Part shown: positions 37,401 to 47,859 of the stretch, one piece after another | How the letters are laid out: the number at the start of each line of letters is the position of its first letter | Numbering within the stretch: the first letter of the stretch is position 1 | Source of the DNA: Brienomyrus brachyistius | Taxonomy: Eukaryota > Chordata > Actinopteri > Osteoglossiformes > Mormyridae | DNA length: 64,000 bases | Direction: 5' to 3' | Assembly (NCBI RefSeq): GCF_023856365.1 | Contig: NC_064548.1 | Location: 11,829,642 to 11,893,641 of the forward strand | Program-made: the position numbers and the translations under genes | Notes under the pieces: model-generated | What the model saw: only the letters and a program-made list of their open reading frames with translations | The model's database searches: none | What the model was told of the DNA's origin: nothing

Positions 37401-40400
37401 GCAGTCTAGTGGCCATCTTGGCCTTGCATGACATCAGTTGACACTCACTGACACAGTACTGCGTGACCTCACACAATAGCTGTTTCCCATGCTCTCACAG
37501 TGGGAGAATATCCCGGACCTGCTGGTCTTTCCTTTTTTCCATCAAAATGTTTATGTTTTGGGAAAGACGGTTTTGGTATATATTTAGACACAAATCTAAA
37601 AATAGGCTGAATAATTGCTCTGAGGGATCTGTTTGTTCCCCTGTCATTAGCTCTTCTGTGTGTTGTGCAACAGTTCAGTTGCTTCCTTTCTGCTTCTGAT
37701 TTAAGGTACAAAGTATTGAAGGAGACCCCTCTTCTGGGACACGACGGATTGGATTTGGTGAGTGTAACGGACAAGAGATGGCATTTAGTGTATTAATTAA
37801 GGAACTTCTGGTGTTACAAAATGGTCTTTCAATGTCAACACACTAGGGATGCTTTGAATGTCCATTATTGCTATTTAAGATCAAGAACATTCAAAATTCT
37901 ATGATAAATGAACCGGACTCGCCCTCTGATTGTGTAAAACCAATGTGTCAGCACTGAAATGTTGTGCTAGTCATCAGTGTTTTTGGATAATTGCCATTTT
38001 AAAGAGTTAGCCTTTACATTCTGTACAGTTCATGTAACAACTGCCCCCCCCCCCCACCCCCAACAGAGCACCCGCTGAGGATGGCCAGCCAGCAATCAGA
38101 CAGTAGCGGCTTCGCAGATGACCCCTCCCCAGATGGCAGCATTAGCTTTCTAAAGGTGAGCGATACTGCCCCCTGTGGGTGAGGAGGTGTCCTGTAGGAC
38201 CCATCACAAACCTGCCGACAAGCTCATTTTCACTCATGGATGTGGCTTCTGAGAGTCCGGACCTTTCCCAGAGATACTTTCTGCTGCCGAGCCCATATCT
38301 TCTTCCCTTTTAGTCCAGTTGCACCACTGAACCCAGTTCTCGCATTGAATGCTCCACTAGTTTTGCTTCTAAATGTAGTTTTAATGTACAGGTTTGTAGC
38401 TTGTAAGGTTTTGGTTTTGGTTTGAATGCCAAGGGGTAGTTTGTTCTTACTGTTTAATATAGATATATGTGGGTGAAGCTCCTTTAAAAGAGATGATATT
38501 TTGCATGTGGTTTCAAATTTTGGCTTGTAATTAATACAGTTCTCATTCAATCAAGCTACTGACACCATGCTATAAATTTCAAGCCTGGAAGGTTGCCAGG
38601 TTTACAGAGAACTGAGGAAAATGCTGCCTTTGTCATTTAGAGACATAGGTAGGCAGCTTGGCACGGAGGGTTGTGACATTACATCTTGTTTCAACACATT
38701 TCTGTAATCTGTTGTGGTTCTGTGCAGGTTCAGGAGAGCTCAGACAGCTGTGACAGCGAGAACACTGTTAAGTCAAGTTCTTTTGAGCCCAGTATTCCTC
38801 TGGATCACCCGGTCTTTGAGAAGTTCTTGCAGGGCTCAGAGCTGTTGACAGTTGTGACTGGTGTGGACTCTAGTAACATGGGAATGCGGATTGAGCCTGG
38901 AGGTGGAGAGGAAGTACCCAGCGGTTTCCCGGTGCTATCTAAACCTACCGCTGAGAATGGGCCTCCCGCTGAGCCAACTGGTGTGTCCACCGCTGAGACT
39001 GGGCCTACTGCTGAGCCAATCAGTGCGTCGACTGCTGAGATTGGGACTACTGCTGAGTCCACCTATGGACCTACAAGAGAGATTATCAGTACGACTATTG
39101 CTGAGCCAACTGGTGTACCTACTGGTGTTGAGAGAGGCTTGGCAGAAGACCCAATTGGTATTCTTACCACTGAGTCTGTCGGTGTGCCTAACACTGAACA
39201 TGTGCCTGCTGCTGAACCTGGTTCTTCTATTGGACCCATCTCTGCAACTGAACACGGCCCCTCGATTGCAGATTCCATGGTGGATGGTCCCCCGCCTTTG
39301 GCCGATGGAGATACCCATCAGAAGGCCTCTTCCGTGTACAAGGCCACATTAACGACAGGGGGAAGACTAGTCGGCCAGCAGAGGTTCCCCCTGAGGAGGT
39401 CCCGCTCCTTGCCCACCTCCCTGCTCAGCCCAGCTTGCGTGGTCTCCACCATCAAAATCCAGATTCAACCTGGGGGCTTGAAACGGTTTAACCCTCCTAC
39501 CTTTTCTTACCGCTACACACCCGAGGAGGAGTTTGAGGAGGAGGAGGAGGAGGAGGCGGCAGTGTCTGTCACGGATGGAGGGGATGTGAAGTGGGAGACG
39601 ACATCCTCAGCCTCCATGGTAAACTCCTCTCCTAATGCCAGGCCTCAGCAGACAGACGAGCACCTTGGCAGGATGCCATCCCACCTGCCCCGAATGTCCC
39701 CCCACCTGAGGGCCTCCTCCTGTTCCCTGCACAGCATGCCGCCTGATTGGCCTCAGCGGCCCCTGGCTGATCACTCCCAGCTCTGGAGCGCCTGCAGCGT
39801 GCCCAACCTCCACCGAACCTTCAGCCCCTATGGCTGGTCTCATGGCTGTTATACTGCCCCCAGTGGCATCTCCTGCAGTAACCTCTATAGAGGCGATGAC
39901 CTCCATGGTCCCAGCGGCATCCCTCACTACAGGTCCCACAGTACCCTACACAATGATTACCACAGAGCCCCCTATAGCGCGCCTCACAGTGTTCCTTATT
40001 ATGACCATTTCAACCCACCCGGCTCTGCCCACTGCTGCCATCCCTTCCCCGGTGGCCACATGGCCGCACCCCCCATGCCAAGCCACACCCCCTCCAGCAC
40101 CGAGATGCAGCTGCGACGGGTTCTGCATGACATCAGGAGTACAGTGCGGAACCTGGACCAGGTATGAACCCGACACTACAGCACTGGGAGTTTCCCTGCG
40201 TGGCAGTATTCGCGGGTGTTCCTGCACCTGGATTTCCTTATTAACTGACCTCAAAAGCCAACAGACGCAGATCTGACATGCTTATTCCTCTAGGAAGCCA
40301 TCCATAAATAGTTTTGTCATTTGAATGTTTTTTTCCTCCCTGATTTGCATTCCTCTGCTCGTACTGCATCTGGCCACAATTTTTTGTAAGCAAATGGTTC

Positions 40401-43400
40401 TTCATAACCTACTTGAACATGAAGAAGCATTGACATGATGCCACCCAGGCCATATTATTGTCCTGCGCCCCCCCCCACCCCGAGGAAGGCTGTGGTCTCT
40501 TGCAGTTTCTGTATGCTCTGTTTTAAAGCCCTGAGGGTTTGGAGTCCTTATGTAAGCCCATCTGCTGGTAGCTGTGCCTGTTTAATCTCTGCGGCTCTCT
40601 CTGCCCAGTGCTCGCCGCTGTCCCGCAGCAGCATGCCCTCTCCCGCCCCTGGCACCCAGATGTCCGCTCCCCCCGCTCTGTGAGGTGGGTTCCTTCACCT
40701 CATTTGCTTAGGGAAGCTTTGCAATGGAGCGTGGTCATCTTGATCGGGGCCGGAGCTCTGAATTTCCCTCCCGCCCCCCCATTCCCACTCCCTCCGCAGG
40801 CCACCCTCCAAGAAATGCAGGGAATCCGGAGGAGCCTCAATACCTACCGTGCACAGATGATGAACCTTGAACTCGCCCTGGTGCGACAGCAGTGCTCTGT
40901 CTACCAGGACCTGAGCGAGGAAGAGAGGTAGGTCTGGCTCTTTCTGTTATCGGTCCCCCTTTTCCTGAAAGGATTATGACATTCAGCTTGATGTGCACTG
41001 CGCAGAGCATTTTATTCCACGTCACAAGTCCAGACCGTTCTCAAGGATGGGTTTAGGGGAAGTATGTGGCTCAGCGAGTTAGGCTGCTATGCCTGTGATC
41101 AGAAGGTCGCTGGAACAAAACCCTCGAGCAGCAGAATAATTTCTATGTTGGGCCCTTGCGTAAGGCATTTAACCCAATTTGCTCTGTTGTCTACCATAAC
41201 TCCTATAGCTCAACAAGCGAAGCAGGGTTAGGTGACCCTGATCCTGCAGTGCCGTATCCGGCTGGTTTTCTGTCCTACCTGATCAGTTACTATCAGGTAG
41301 CCTGAGATCAGGTGTGGTTCATTAGAAACCAGACAAAAATGACATCCTGCTACCGCCATTCCAGGATTAGTGCTGCCTAACACTGAAATAAATCATAGTG
41401 CTAACAACACACAGGTTGTGTGTTCAAATCCAATGGTAGAATGTAGGTTTTAGTGTTTCAGGGACTCAAAAAGTCACTTGACAGTGACTGTTTGTGGCCA
41501 ACAGAGGCCTCCCAGACCAGGGTGTTGTATCCATCTAGTCTAGGTCAGGGGTGAACAGGCAGTATGAGTGAGGTAAGCTCTCCTGTAAGTTGTGCCGTGA
41601 CCCCCGGATAGCACACAGAGAGACTCAGAGATCACGTATGGGGAGTTTTATTACGGAATGAGACGTAGCTACTATCCCGGTGAAGATCATGATTTCAAGC
41701 ACTAAAGACGGGAGGTTGGATGGTGCTAAAGGAATGAGAGAAACAAAACCAGCACTACTTCCCTCTATGCACCCGTAAGCTAACCTACAGCCTACAGGGG
41801 TCGGCACTCGCATTCTCACCTGCCGTGATTAACAGAGGCTTCCTACGGGTGGGTGTAGGTACGCGCTCATCTAAACTTTCCTCCACAACCACTGGGAGCA
41901 ACAAAGCATTCACAAATTACAGAAGAGACTTCAACGTGATAGGTGTGTAACCACAGTGGGATTTTACTGGGTCAGGGAATGCAGGTTCGAAAGACAGCGG
42001 AGGATGCAAGGAGGACAGCGCGGGAAGCTTGTCGCCTCTGAGCGTATGGCTTAGTCGGCCATATATGGGAAGCCCCGCCCACCTTGTCAAACCGAATCCC
42101 ACTGGATTGGTCGATCCCAGTTCTGGTTTCCCCCTCGCAACCTGAAAAAACACAACTGGCAACATCCAACCACCGCAATACCAGACACGCCTCCTCCTGT
42201 ACAGTCCGCGATGTAACCCAGGGACCCCATGCAAATGCGTGATTTGAGTGGTGGCAGACGCTGCTGGTGAATGTCCTCAGTGTTTTGCGTTTTTCTCGTC
42301 ACGTCTCCCTCAGATTTGTGCCGCACATTGCAGACTGACAACTCTATCCTTGCTTTCAGGCAGGAGGAAATGCAGCTGCAGCAGCTGCGCAGCGCAGTCC
42401 GTCAGGAGCTGCAGGAGCTAGAGCTGCAGCTGGAGGATCGTCTGCTCTCCCTGGAAGAGCAGCTGCGTTGCTCTGACATCATGGGCCTCTACCGCCACCC
42501 AATGGTCAGTTTCTGCAACTGCACATGCAAACAATCTCCAGCATTTAGAGGTGTATAGATGTTTGAATTGCTTTTGAAAAAACCTTGAAGCCTGATAAAT
42601 CGAGCTGATTCAGTGTTTGTGCTTGTGCCTTGAATGCCTGTGATCGGAAGGTCGCCAGCTCAAGGCCCGCCTGCGACAGAATAGTTGCATTCTGTTGGCC
42701 CCTTGAGCAAGGCCCTTAACCCCCCCTCTCCAGAAATTCTTCAAGGACGGCGAATGAATGGCTGACCCTGGGCTTAGACCCCTAACAATTGTGTGTTTTA
42801 TTTTCCGAAGGATGGGATATGCGAAAAGAAACAATGTACCTGTATTCCTATTTGTAGGAATGGCAAATAAAGCCTCGTGTCCGTTCAGTTATCTTTTCAT
42901 TTCCATTTCGTTGCATTTCAGGGTCACAGAATGGACAGCTTGTCCAGCATCTCTTCCCTGACCGTGACCGGAGTGGTGAGTGTAAGGAACACAGGCCACT
43001 TCGGGAATCCGTCCAGTACTTCCCGCTTACATTAGGTCCTCCGTATCCGCAGGGGTCCGAGGTCACAAGGGAGCAGCTCGGCTACGGGGGCCGGCACGGT
43101 GTCAGCCACTCTGACGCCTCTAGCCGCTCCACCAGCCCGTGCCAATCCGCCCCATCCGGTGGCCCCGCCTGGGATCACCGTTTCCAGTCTCTTGAGTCTT
43201 CCGGCCCACCCAGGGAGAGGGTGTACCGGGCATCGGTCTGCATCACACCCGCCCCTCCGCCCCGGCCAGACGTGACCCCCTCCTTGGATGCCAAACAGCC
43301 AGATCAATCCGACCCCAGGCTGGCGTCGGCCCCTGCTGGGGAAAGAGGTGGAGCGGAATCTGCAAACAGCCCGCAGCTGCAACAGCTCCTGCAGCAGGTG

Positions 43401-43625
43401 AGGGGGGAGGTGTTGGGCCCGTCTGCAGTGGACGTAACTCTCTCTGGCCATAAATCTTTTGCTGGATGGATGTCCCAAAGGCCTAAGACGCGATACAATT
43501 TAACATGCCCATTCTGAACTTGCTGGCTCGCATCCCCTTCGCCCCAGGTCAGAGAAAGCATCGCAGAGGAAGTCCGACAGCAGATTCTGACTGAACTCCT
43601 GTCTGCAGTTTCGCCGAGGAGGTAG
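31403..43625 (+). CDS. itprid2: Itprid2 (SSFA2/KRAP family), IP3-receptor-interacting, actin-linked protein
   Basis: Sixteen coding exons join in frame: 31403-31583, 31969-32011, 32758-32804, 34140-34193, 34942-34984, 35075-35173, 35423-35631, 36789-37372, 37706-37757, 38067-38155, 38728-40161, 40800-40927, 42360-42504, 42922-42975, 43053-43397, 43548-43625. They sum to 3585 nt (1194 residues; human about 1259). All boundaries are GT/AG and every phase closes. The N-terminus ([39 protein letters not shown]) parallels human ITPRID2. Residues about 156-255 form the IP3-receptor-binding domain ([38 protein letters not shown]). The C-terminus has a heptad-rich coiled coil (about 925-1036; [20 protein letters not shown]) and ends [20 protein letters not shown]. 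The large exon carries 14-residue repeats and a Glu run. The family tethers IP3 receptors to actin near the membrane. An extra cassette at 40609-40684 is uncertain. Confidence 0.93.
31655..31745. mobile_element. palindromic MITE-like element, copy 2
   Basis: Left arm 'acggtccacgtttttgcgct' and right arm 'gggagcacaaacgtgaacca' pair as an inverted repeat around a roughly 20-bp loop (cccagttacctgggagttg). It matches the core of the element at 28288-28428 and lies in itprid2 intron 2. Confidence 0.55.
33648..33765 (+). mobile_element. fragment of a 'GTACCA...TTGGACACACCT' interspersed repeat
   Basis: The stretch reads gtaccaattaaaagcttgga then cacacctaccca, a diverged form of a dispersed sequence common in teleost genomes, followed by the expected AT-rich body. 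It is in an itprid2 intron and has no coding capacity. Assignment to a transposon class is not attempted. Confidence 0.5.
34550..34573. repeat. 24-C homopolymer
   Basis: A run of 24 C residues in an itprid2 intron, not adjacent to a recognised splice site. Confidence 0.85.
38947..39120 (+). repeat. itprid2: 42-nt coding minisatellite in itprid2
   Basis: Inside the largest exon, 14-codon units of the form TAExGPxAEPxxxS repeat in frame at 38947-38988, 38989-39030 and 39031-39072, followed by a 48-nt diverged unit. Looser Ala-Glu-Pro motifs continue to about 39260. The repeats encode a low-complexity, probably disordered linker. Confidence 0.75.
40609..40684 (+). other. itprid2: itprid2 cassette exon of uncertain form
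   Basis: Between two phase-0 exons lies a segment with a good acceptor (ctctctgcccag, ending 40608) and a donor at 40685 (gtgggt). Used in full (76 nt), it reads CSPLSRSS...APPAL and then a TGA at 40681-40683, truncating the protein. Using the internal acceptor tcccgcag (ending 40628) and the donor gtgagg at 40680 gives 51 nt, [17 protein letters not shown], with frame kept and no stop. Human ITPRID2 has a short segment between the equivalent exons, so some form of this exon is likely real. Skipping it also keeps frame. Confidence 0.5.
41061..41185 (+). mobile_element. tRNA-derived SINE in an itprid2 intron
   Basis: An A-box-like TGGCTCAGCGAG (41067-41078), then 'gcctgtgatcagaaggtcgc', a degenerate B-box (tggaacaaaaccc, 41111-41123), and the body 'gggcccttgcgtaaggcatt taaccc' shared with other copies in the window. 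Confidence 0.65.
41186..41400. repeat. possible interspersed repeat
   Basis: The segment holds a short inverted repeat (tacctgatcagttactatcaggta) and phrases such as 'gctggttttctgtcc' and 'tcattagaaaccag' that recur, diverged, at 46160-46330. This suggests a dispersed element, but the class was not recognised. Confidence 0.35.
41590..42235 (-). mobile_element. possible solo LTR or LTR fragment
   Basis: On the minus strand a TATA-like tatatgg (near 42061-42068) precedes an AATAAA (41647-41652). About 50 bp later comes a U5-like stretch with 'ctgagtctctctgtgtgcta' and 'gggggtcacggcaca', typical of LTR 3' portions. No clear target-site duplication was found and no internal genes are present. 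The distance between TATA and poly(A) signal is long for a simple LTR, so this is tentative. Confidence 0.3.
42615..42775 (+). mobile_element. tRNA-derived SINE, 5'-truncated
   Basis: The copy carries 'gcctgtgatcggaaggtcgc', a B-box-like agctcaaggcccg (42657-42669) and the body 'gagcaaggcccttaaccccc', nearly identical to the copy at 398-552 on the other strand. The A-box half is degraded. Confidence 0.6.
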
Positions 43626-45025
43626 CCCCTGGCAACAAGGGAGCTAGTATTGTAAGCAATCTTAATTTGCATGGTTTGCGTGTCAGAGAGAGAATGAGAG
43701 AGAGAGAGAATGAGAGAATCATTCCTATGCTTTCTTGTCATGGTGTCATGCATTTTGGGATCTCTGCCTTGCAGGAGCTGCAGTGTCTGTCTGTAAAGGC
43801 AAAGGGCAGAGTGGGGTGGGGGTGTTTACATCATCTTTTCTGTACATCCCATCCTTTATTAGCACCTGAGAACACTAGGCCCTCTTCTCCTTTCAGCTTT
43901 CCAAAGAACTGAGTGTTTTTCTGGTTTTTTTTTCCTGGGATTTATTATTGTGGAGATCATGAAAAGGGCTGTAATTTATACGGAAGGGCTGGCCTTGTCA
44001 TTAGCCAATGATATGCTTTGAATCGGTGAGTGTCCCGGGCACTCTGGGGGCCAATCAGCTTTTCAGCTGGAGCCAGTGGCCCCACCGCAGTAATACACCC
44101 CTGGTGCTTTGGTCTGTGGTTGAATACCTCCAGCGTGGTTGAGGTGCCACTAAAAATGTACCGCGGATCAGTTTGCCCGGCTTCTGGGTTTGACGGAGAC
44201 TCCCGTGCTTCCCCCCCCCTGCAGGTGAAGATGAGAAATACCCCAGAAGAGCGGAACGCTCAGAACACTGGTAGAGAAACACTGAGAGCGTCTGGCCAAC
44301 CCACGCAGTTCGGGTGGCTGCATCTACGTTTCCAAGGAGACACTAATGCTACTGTGTGCTCAGCTACTTATAACTGCCCTGTTCCAGTGCTAACGCCACT
44401 TCTTCTAATACAGGTGTTCAGGCAGATGTGCAATAAAGCAAGTGCTGTGGGTTGAGGTTTAGGTTGGTTGAAGAGCTTTGACCTTTTCTCACCTCACAAA
44501 AACATCTGCTGTTGTCCGGGTTCTGTCCTTGCAGCCCGCCTGCAAACTTCGTAAAACCACGTTAAATCACACGTCTTTCAGCTCATGTATGTGCAGCAGC
44601 AGTAATATCACTAAAATGTTTGTATAATAAATGTACGTGGGATTGAGATATGATGGCAGTCAGATAATGGAGGTACTGCACTTGTTGATCTGTGTTAGGA
44701 GGGAGGATCTTCTCTAGCTCATCTTCCTGGTAACAGGCAACCTGTATTTGCCTAATGGGTTAGTTCTCCGTAACACGTGCTTTGTATGTGTATGTATGAG
44801 TTTTTGTGTTTGTGGGGATGCCATCATATGAGGGTTAGGGTCACCTGCTCTCTGCATGCAAAAAGAAAACCACATTTCCACTGATTTTTCTACTTTCAAA
44901 TTCCAGTACTAATGACTTCATGAATGAAATGTCAGTGGGGGTGACGTTCACAAGAATGTTTGTTTACCTTTTACCTCTTGGGATGTTCAAGGGAAGATGT
45001 CTAAAGCAGAACATTAATAAAGATT
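43626..45025 (+). other. itprid2: itprid2 3'UTR with candidate poly(A) signals
   Basis: Downstream of the TAG at 43623-43625 are AATAAA motifs at 44432-44437, 44626-44631 and 45016-45021. The most distal is followed by T-rich sequence. The segment also has GAGA-rich tracts (43685-43712) and an acceptor-like ccccctgcag at 44215-44224. Confidence 0.5.
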
Positions 45026-45864
45026 TATTTATTTTGAATACATAGAAGTACTTTTGTGTTTCATTTACCCTTCGCTCCTTGCGGGAGTCGAAGGGGGGAT
45101 TTGAAGATGCGCACGTAAAAGGTCGGAACCCCGCAGATCCGTCACAGTCAGGAAATAATGCTCTGATTTCACACCACAGCCTATTTTAACGCTGTTCAAT
45201 CTAGCACTTCATTACCATGGCAACACTCTTTTAGAGGAGTCTGTGGGCGAGTCAGAAGCCAGTTCCCTTTCTGCTCTGCATGCGTTGGCTTTTACTTGTG
45301 CCGTTTTTAGTGAGTTTGCTTTTAGTTAGATTAAAAAAAAAAAGGATTCTTTCCGGGATCTTCTATGTTTGTTTGAAATATGTCTAGTTCTGTATTTTGA
45401 TTACTTTGCACAGTTCACATAATTTTCATTCCAGTGTGTATTCCAGGAAAGTGAACTGAGTCTGGTGGCTTATATAGGGTAGAATTCAGTGTTTATTTAT
45501 TTTTATTTTTTTTATAATTTAAATTGTATAAATTGTTCCATTTCACCCTGTGCAGTACTTGTTGACAACTCTAATCTGTCATTAACTTATTATTAGGTAA
45601 TACCAATTCATTGAATTGCTATGTATATTTTTTAGATTTATTTTTAGTTCAGGGGTGTTGCGTGTGTGAATTCGCTTATCTGTTCTGCAGCTTTTGCATG
45701 CTTACATATTTGTATGTATTTACATGTGTTCCCGGTGATGTACTTCATAAGCAGTTATGAAGGATTATATATTTGTATTTCATCCCCCCCCCCCCCCCCC
45801 AACTGCTGATCCTGTTCAGGGTTCCCAGGAAGCTTAGGAAGCTTAAAAGGTGGTGGACTCCCTG

Positions 45865-46010
45865 AATAGGTTGTCGGTCCATTACAGGGCAGACATCTAC
45901 AGACACAAGTACTCATGCACACAAGAACGCACGATGGCCATGTTAGAGACGGCTATTTGCCTAACAACACAGAACATGGAAACTCCACACACACTGGAGG
46001 CAGGAGCCCC
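45865..46010 (+). mobile_element. fragment of a teleost LINE-tail-type repeat (downstream part)
   Basis: It reads gttgtcggtccattacaggg then 'cagac', followed by cacacaagaacgca, 'ttagagacggctatttgcct' then 'aacaacacagaacatg', and 'gaaactccacacacactgga'. This matches the arrangement of the common fish repeat 'ggtccatcacagggc...cacacactcacac...atttagagacgcctattagcctaacatgc...caaactccacacag'. It complements the upstream part seen at 7510-7605. Confidence 0.6.
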
Positions 46011-46583
46011 CGACGTTGGAGGTGTGAGATGAGTGTTGGCTCTTAACATATGCATTTGCTTCCCTGTTTATATGGCCACATCAAGCCAATCAGCCTGCCT
46101 GTCTTTGGTCAGGTGACAGGAAACCTGGATGATGCCATATAGCCCTATTATTCAAATCACGGTTCTCGAGGTCCAAGCACTGCTGGTTTTCCAGCCTTCC
46201 TTCGCCTGTGAGCCTGGTGTGAAGCCTCTGGCCAATCAGAATCAGTAATTATTAAACAACTGCCTGGGAGAACTGAAAACAAGGCCTGAATTTGGAATCG
46301 AGGTCCAAATTGGAAGAACCCTGCCATAGAGAGTGGCTCCTGCCATGAGACCTGAATAATTCCTTCTGGGGTGGTGTATATGCTTTTAATCTTTTTAAAA
46401 GACACTCTACCGGTGGCTTTGTCAGCTTTCAGAGTGCTGATTTTCACAATTTAAGAAGTGTTAGGTGGGGAAGGGGCAGTCCGTGCAGTGCGACTTGGTG
46501 GCCTCCCGTTTAATTTGGAGTTGTAACAACTGCAGGTCAGCCTATGGCAGAAGCAAACTAAGCGGCTGCTTAGGGCCCAATGG

Positions 46584-46598
46584 CCACCAGGGGGTGCC
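46584..46598 (+). promoter_or_regulatory. CTCF-like motif between itprid2 and ppp1r1c
   Basis: CCACCAGGGGGTGCC matches the strong CTCF core CCACCAGGGGGCGCC at 14 of 15 positions. The surroundings look like a dispersed repeat, and repeats are a known source of CTCF sites. Binding is inferred. Confidence 0.35.
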
Positions 46599-47747
46599 TC
46601 ACACCTGATCAGCCTGTTGAGTGTGTGAGTGTTAGAGTAAGGGGCCCCAAAAAGGGATTGAACTGACAATTAAATTGGATTGGCTGTGGCCAGGCTCGAT
46701 GATATAGCATGCGAACCAGAGCCTTTCTGCAGGAACCTCAGGCCCCCACTGGCCTCCCTGGAGTAAGAGCTGCTTCATCTCAGCACTCTGTCTAAATGCA
46801 CTTAGCTTAAGACAACGAAAGCTGGCGGAAATGGTCTTCTCTGACACTTCAGCAGCTCATCCCCCTAACCCCACCCCCGATGGACTGTAATTACGTTACG
46901 AGCTTTTATAAGAAGACAGCAACTGCCACTTGCTTTGGGCGGAACAGGCCCCTGTGTTGCCGAAAGGGAAACATCTGGACGTTTCCTGCTTAAATTCGTA
47001 AAGGACGACAAGCCACAAATTCCTTTCTTATTACCGTTGCCAATAATAGTCCCTCCTGTCCCTGGAAATTAACCCGCAGTAATGATTTTTATTTTTAATG
47101 AGGCTTACAGTAGTAAATTGACGTCAGAAAGAGCCTTAAGACCCAATGCAGCTCATCCCCGTAATCACTAAAATAGAAACCCGGATAGATAACTCGGATA
47201 TCGCTCATAGTTTCCAGCTCGTGTCGTAGCAGTGCGCTAAGATACAGGCATCGTGCCGGAAGAATCCACGGCTATTATTTTATGGCGCTTGCAGCAAGTT
47301 CATGCCTGCGGTAGCAGGTGGGGTGGGGGTGGGGGGGTCAAATTGGGCCACGGGCTGAGTGGAAGCAGGCATCCGAGAGAGCCGCCATACACAGAAACAA
47401 CACGGAAAGCTTTCCCAGGGCGGCCTCATCCATAATGCAAGGCGTATCGGTAGGTCCCACTGGGAGCTTCTGATGCACTTTTCCAGCAGGCTGCTAATCA
47501 AACCTGGAGCGGAGGTTCATTGCCACTCTGGGAACCAGGAGCCCATGGTCGGCTTGCGGAACATTCCGAGGGTGTCTGGGCTGGGTTGAGTTGGGGGGGG
47601 GGGGGCTGCAGTGGGGCTGGGCCCCATGTTGAGGCACGTCGGGGCAGGCTGCAGATGAGGGGGGTCGACCTCAGGTCTCGCAGGGCGATTCCCCGGCTAT
47701 GTTGCGCTTATATTTCTCCATGCTGTTGTACCATCCACACAGCTCCC

Positions 47748-47853
47748 TCGCCCTCCCTCCCACCCTGTCCTCTTTCTTCTCTCCCTCTCTCTCATCCACT
47801 CTCTCTCTCGTTCTCTCTTTCCCTGTCTTTCTCTCTCCCACTGTCTTCCTGCT
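47748..47853 (+). promoter_or_regulatory. ppp1r1c: pyrimidine-rich tract just upstream of the ppp1r1c ATG
   Basis: About 105 bp of nearly pure C/T (ccctccctccc, ctctctctctcgttctctct and similar) ends 6 bp before the ATG at 47860. It could be 5'UTR, promoter (a GA/CT tract) or a long splice pyrimidine tract; there is no AG immediately before the ATG. Which of these it is cannot be decided from sequence. Confidence 0.4.
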
Positions 47854-47859
47854 CGGACC

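Larger units (their letters stand above)
45026..47747. other. intergenic DNA between itprid2 and ppp1r1c
   Basis: About 2.7 kb with no recognised gene. It contains a 17-C run (45784-45800), a LINE-tail-like fragment (45865-46010), a possible interspersed repeat (46160-46330) and a CTCF-like motif (46584-46598). The ppp1r1c start site must lie near its right end. Confidence 0.6.

Noticed and set aside
38861..39352. 163-residue plus-strand ORF in another frame over the large itprid2 exon, and its antisense partners
   Set aside because: Created by the 42-nt in-frame repeats; the itprid2 frame is the one continuous with both neighbouring exons.
41067..41123. Possible tRNA gene
   Set aside because: A- and B-box-like sequences are present but no cloverleaf or anticodon arm; it is the head of a SINE.
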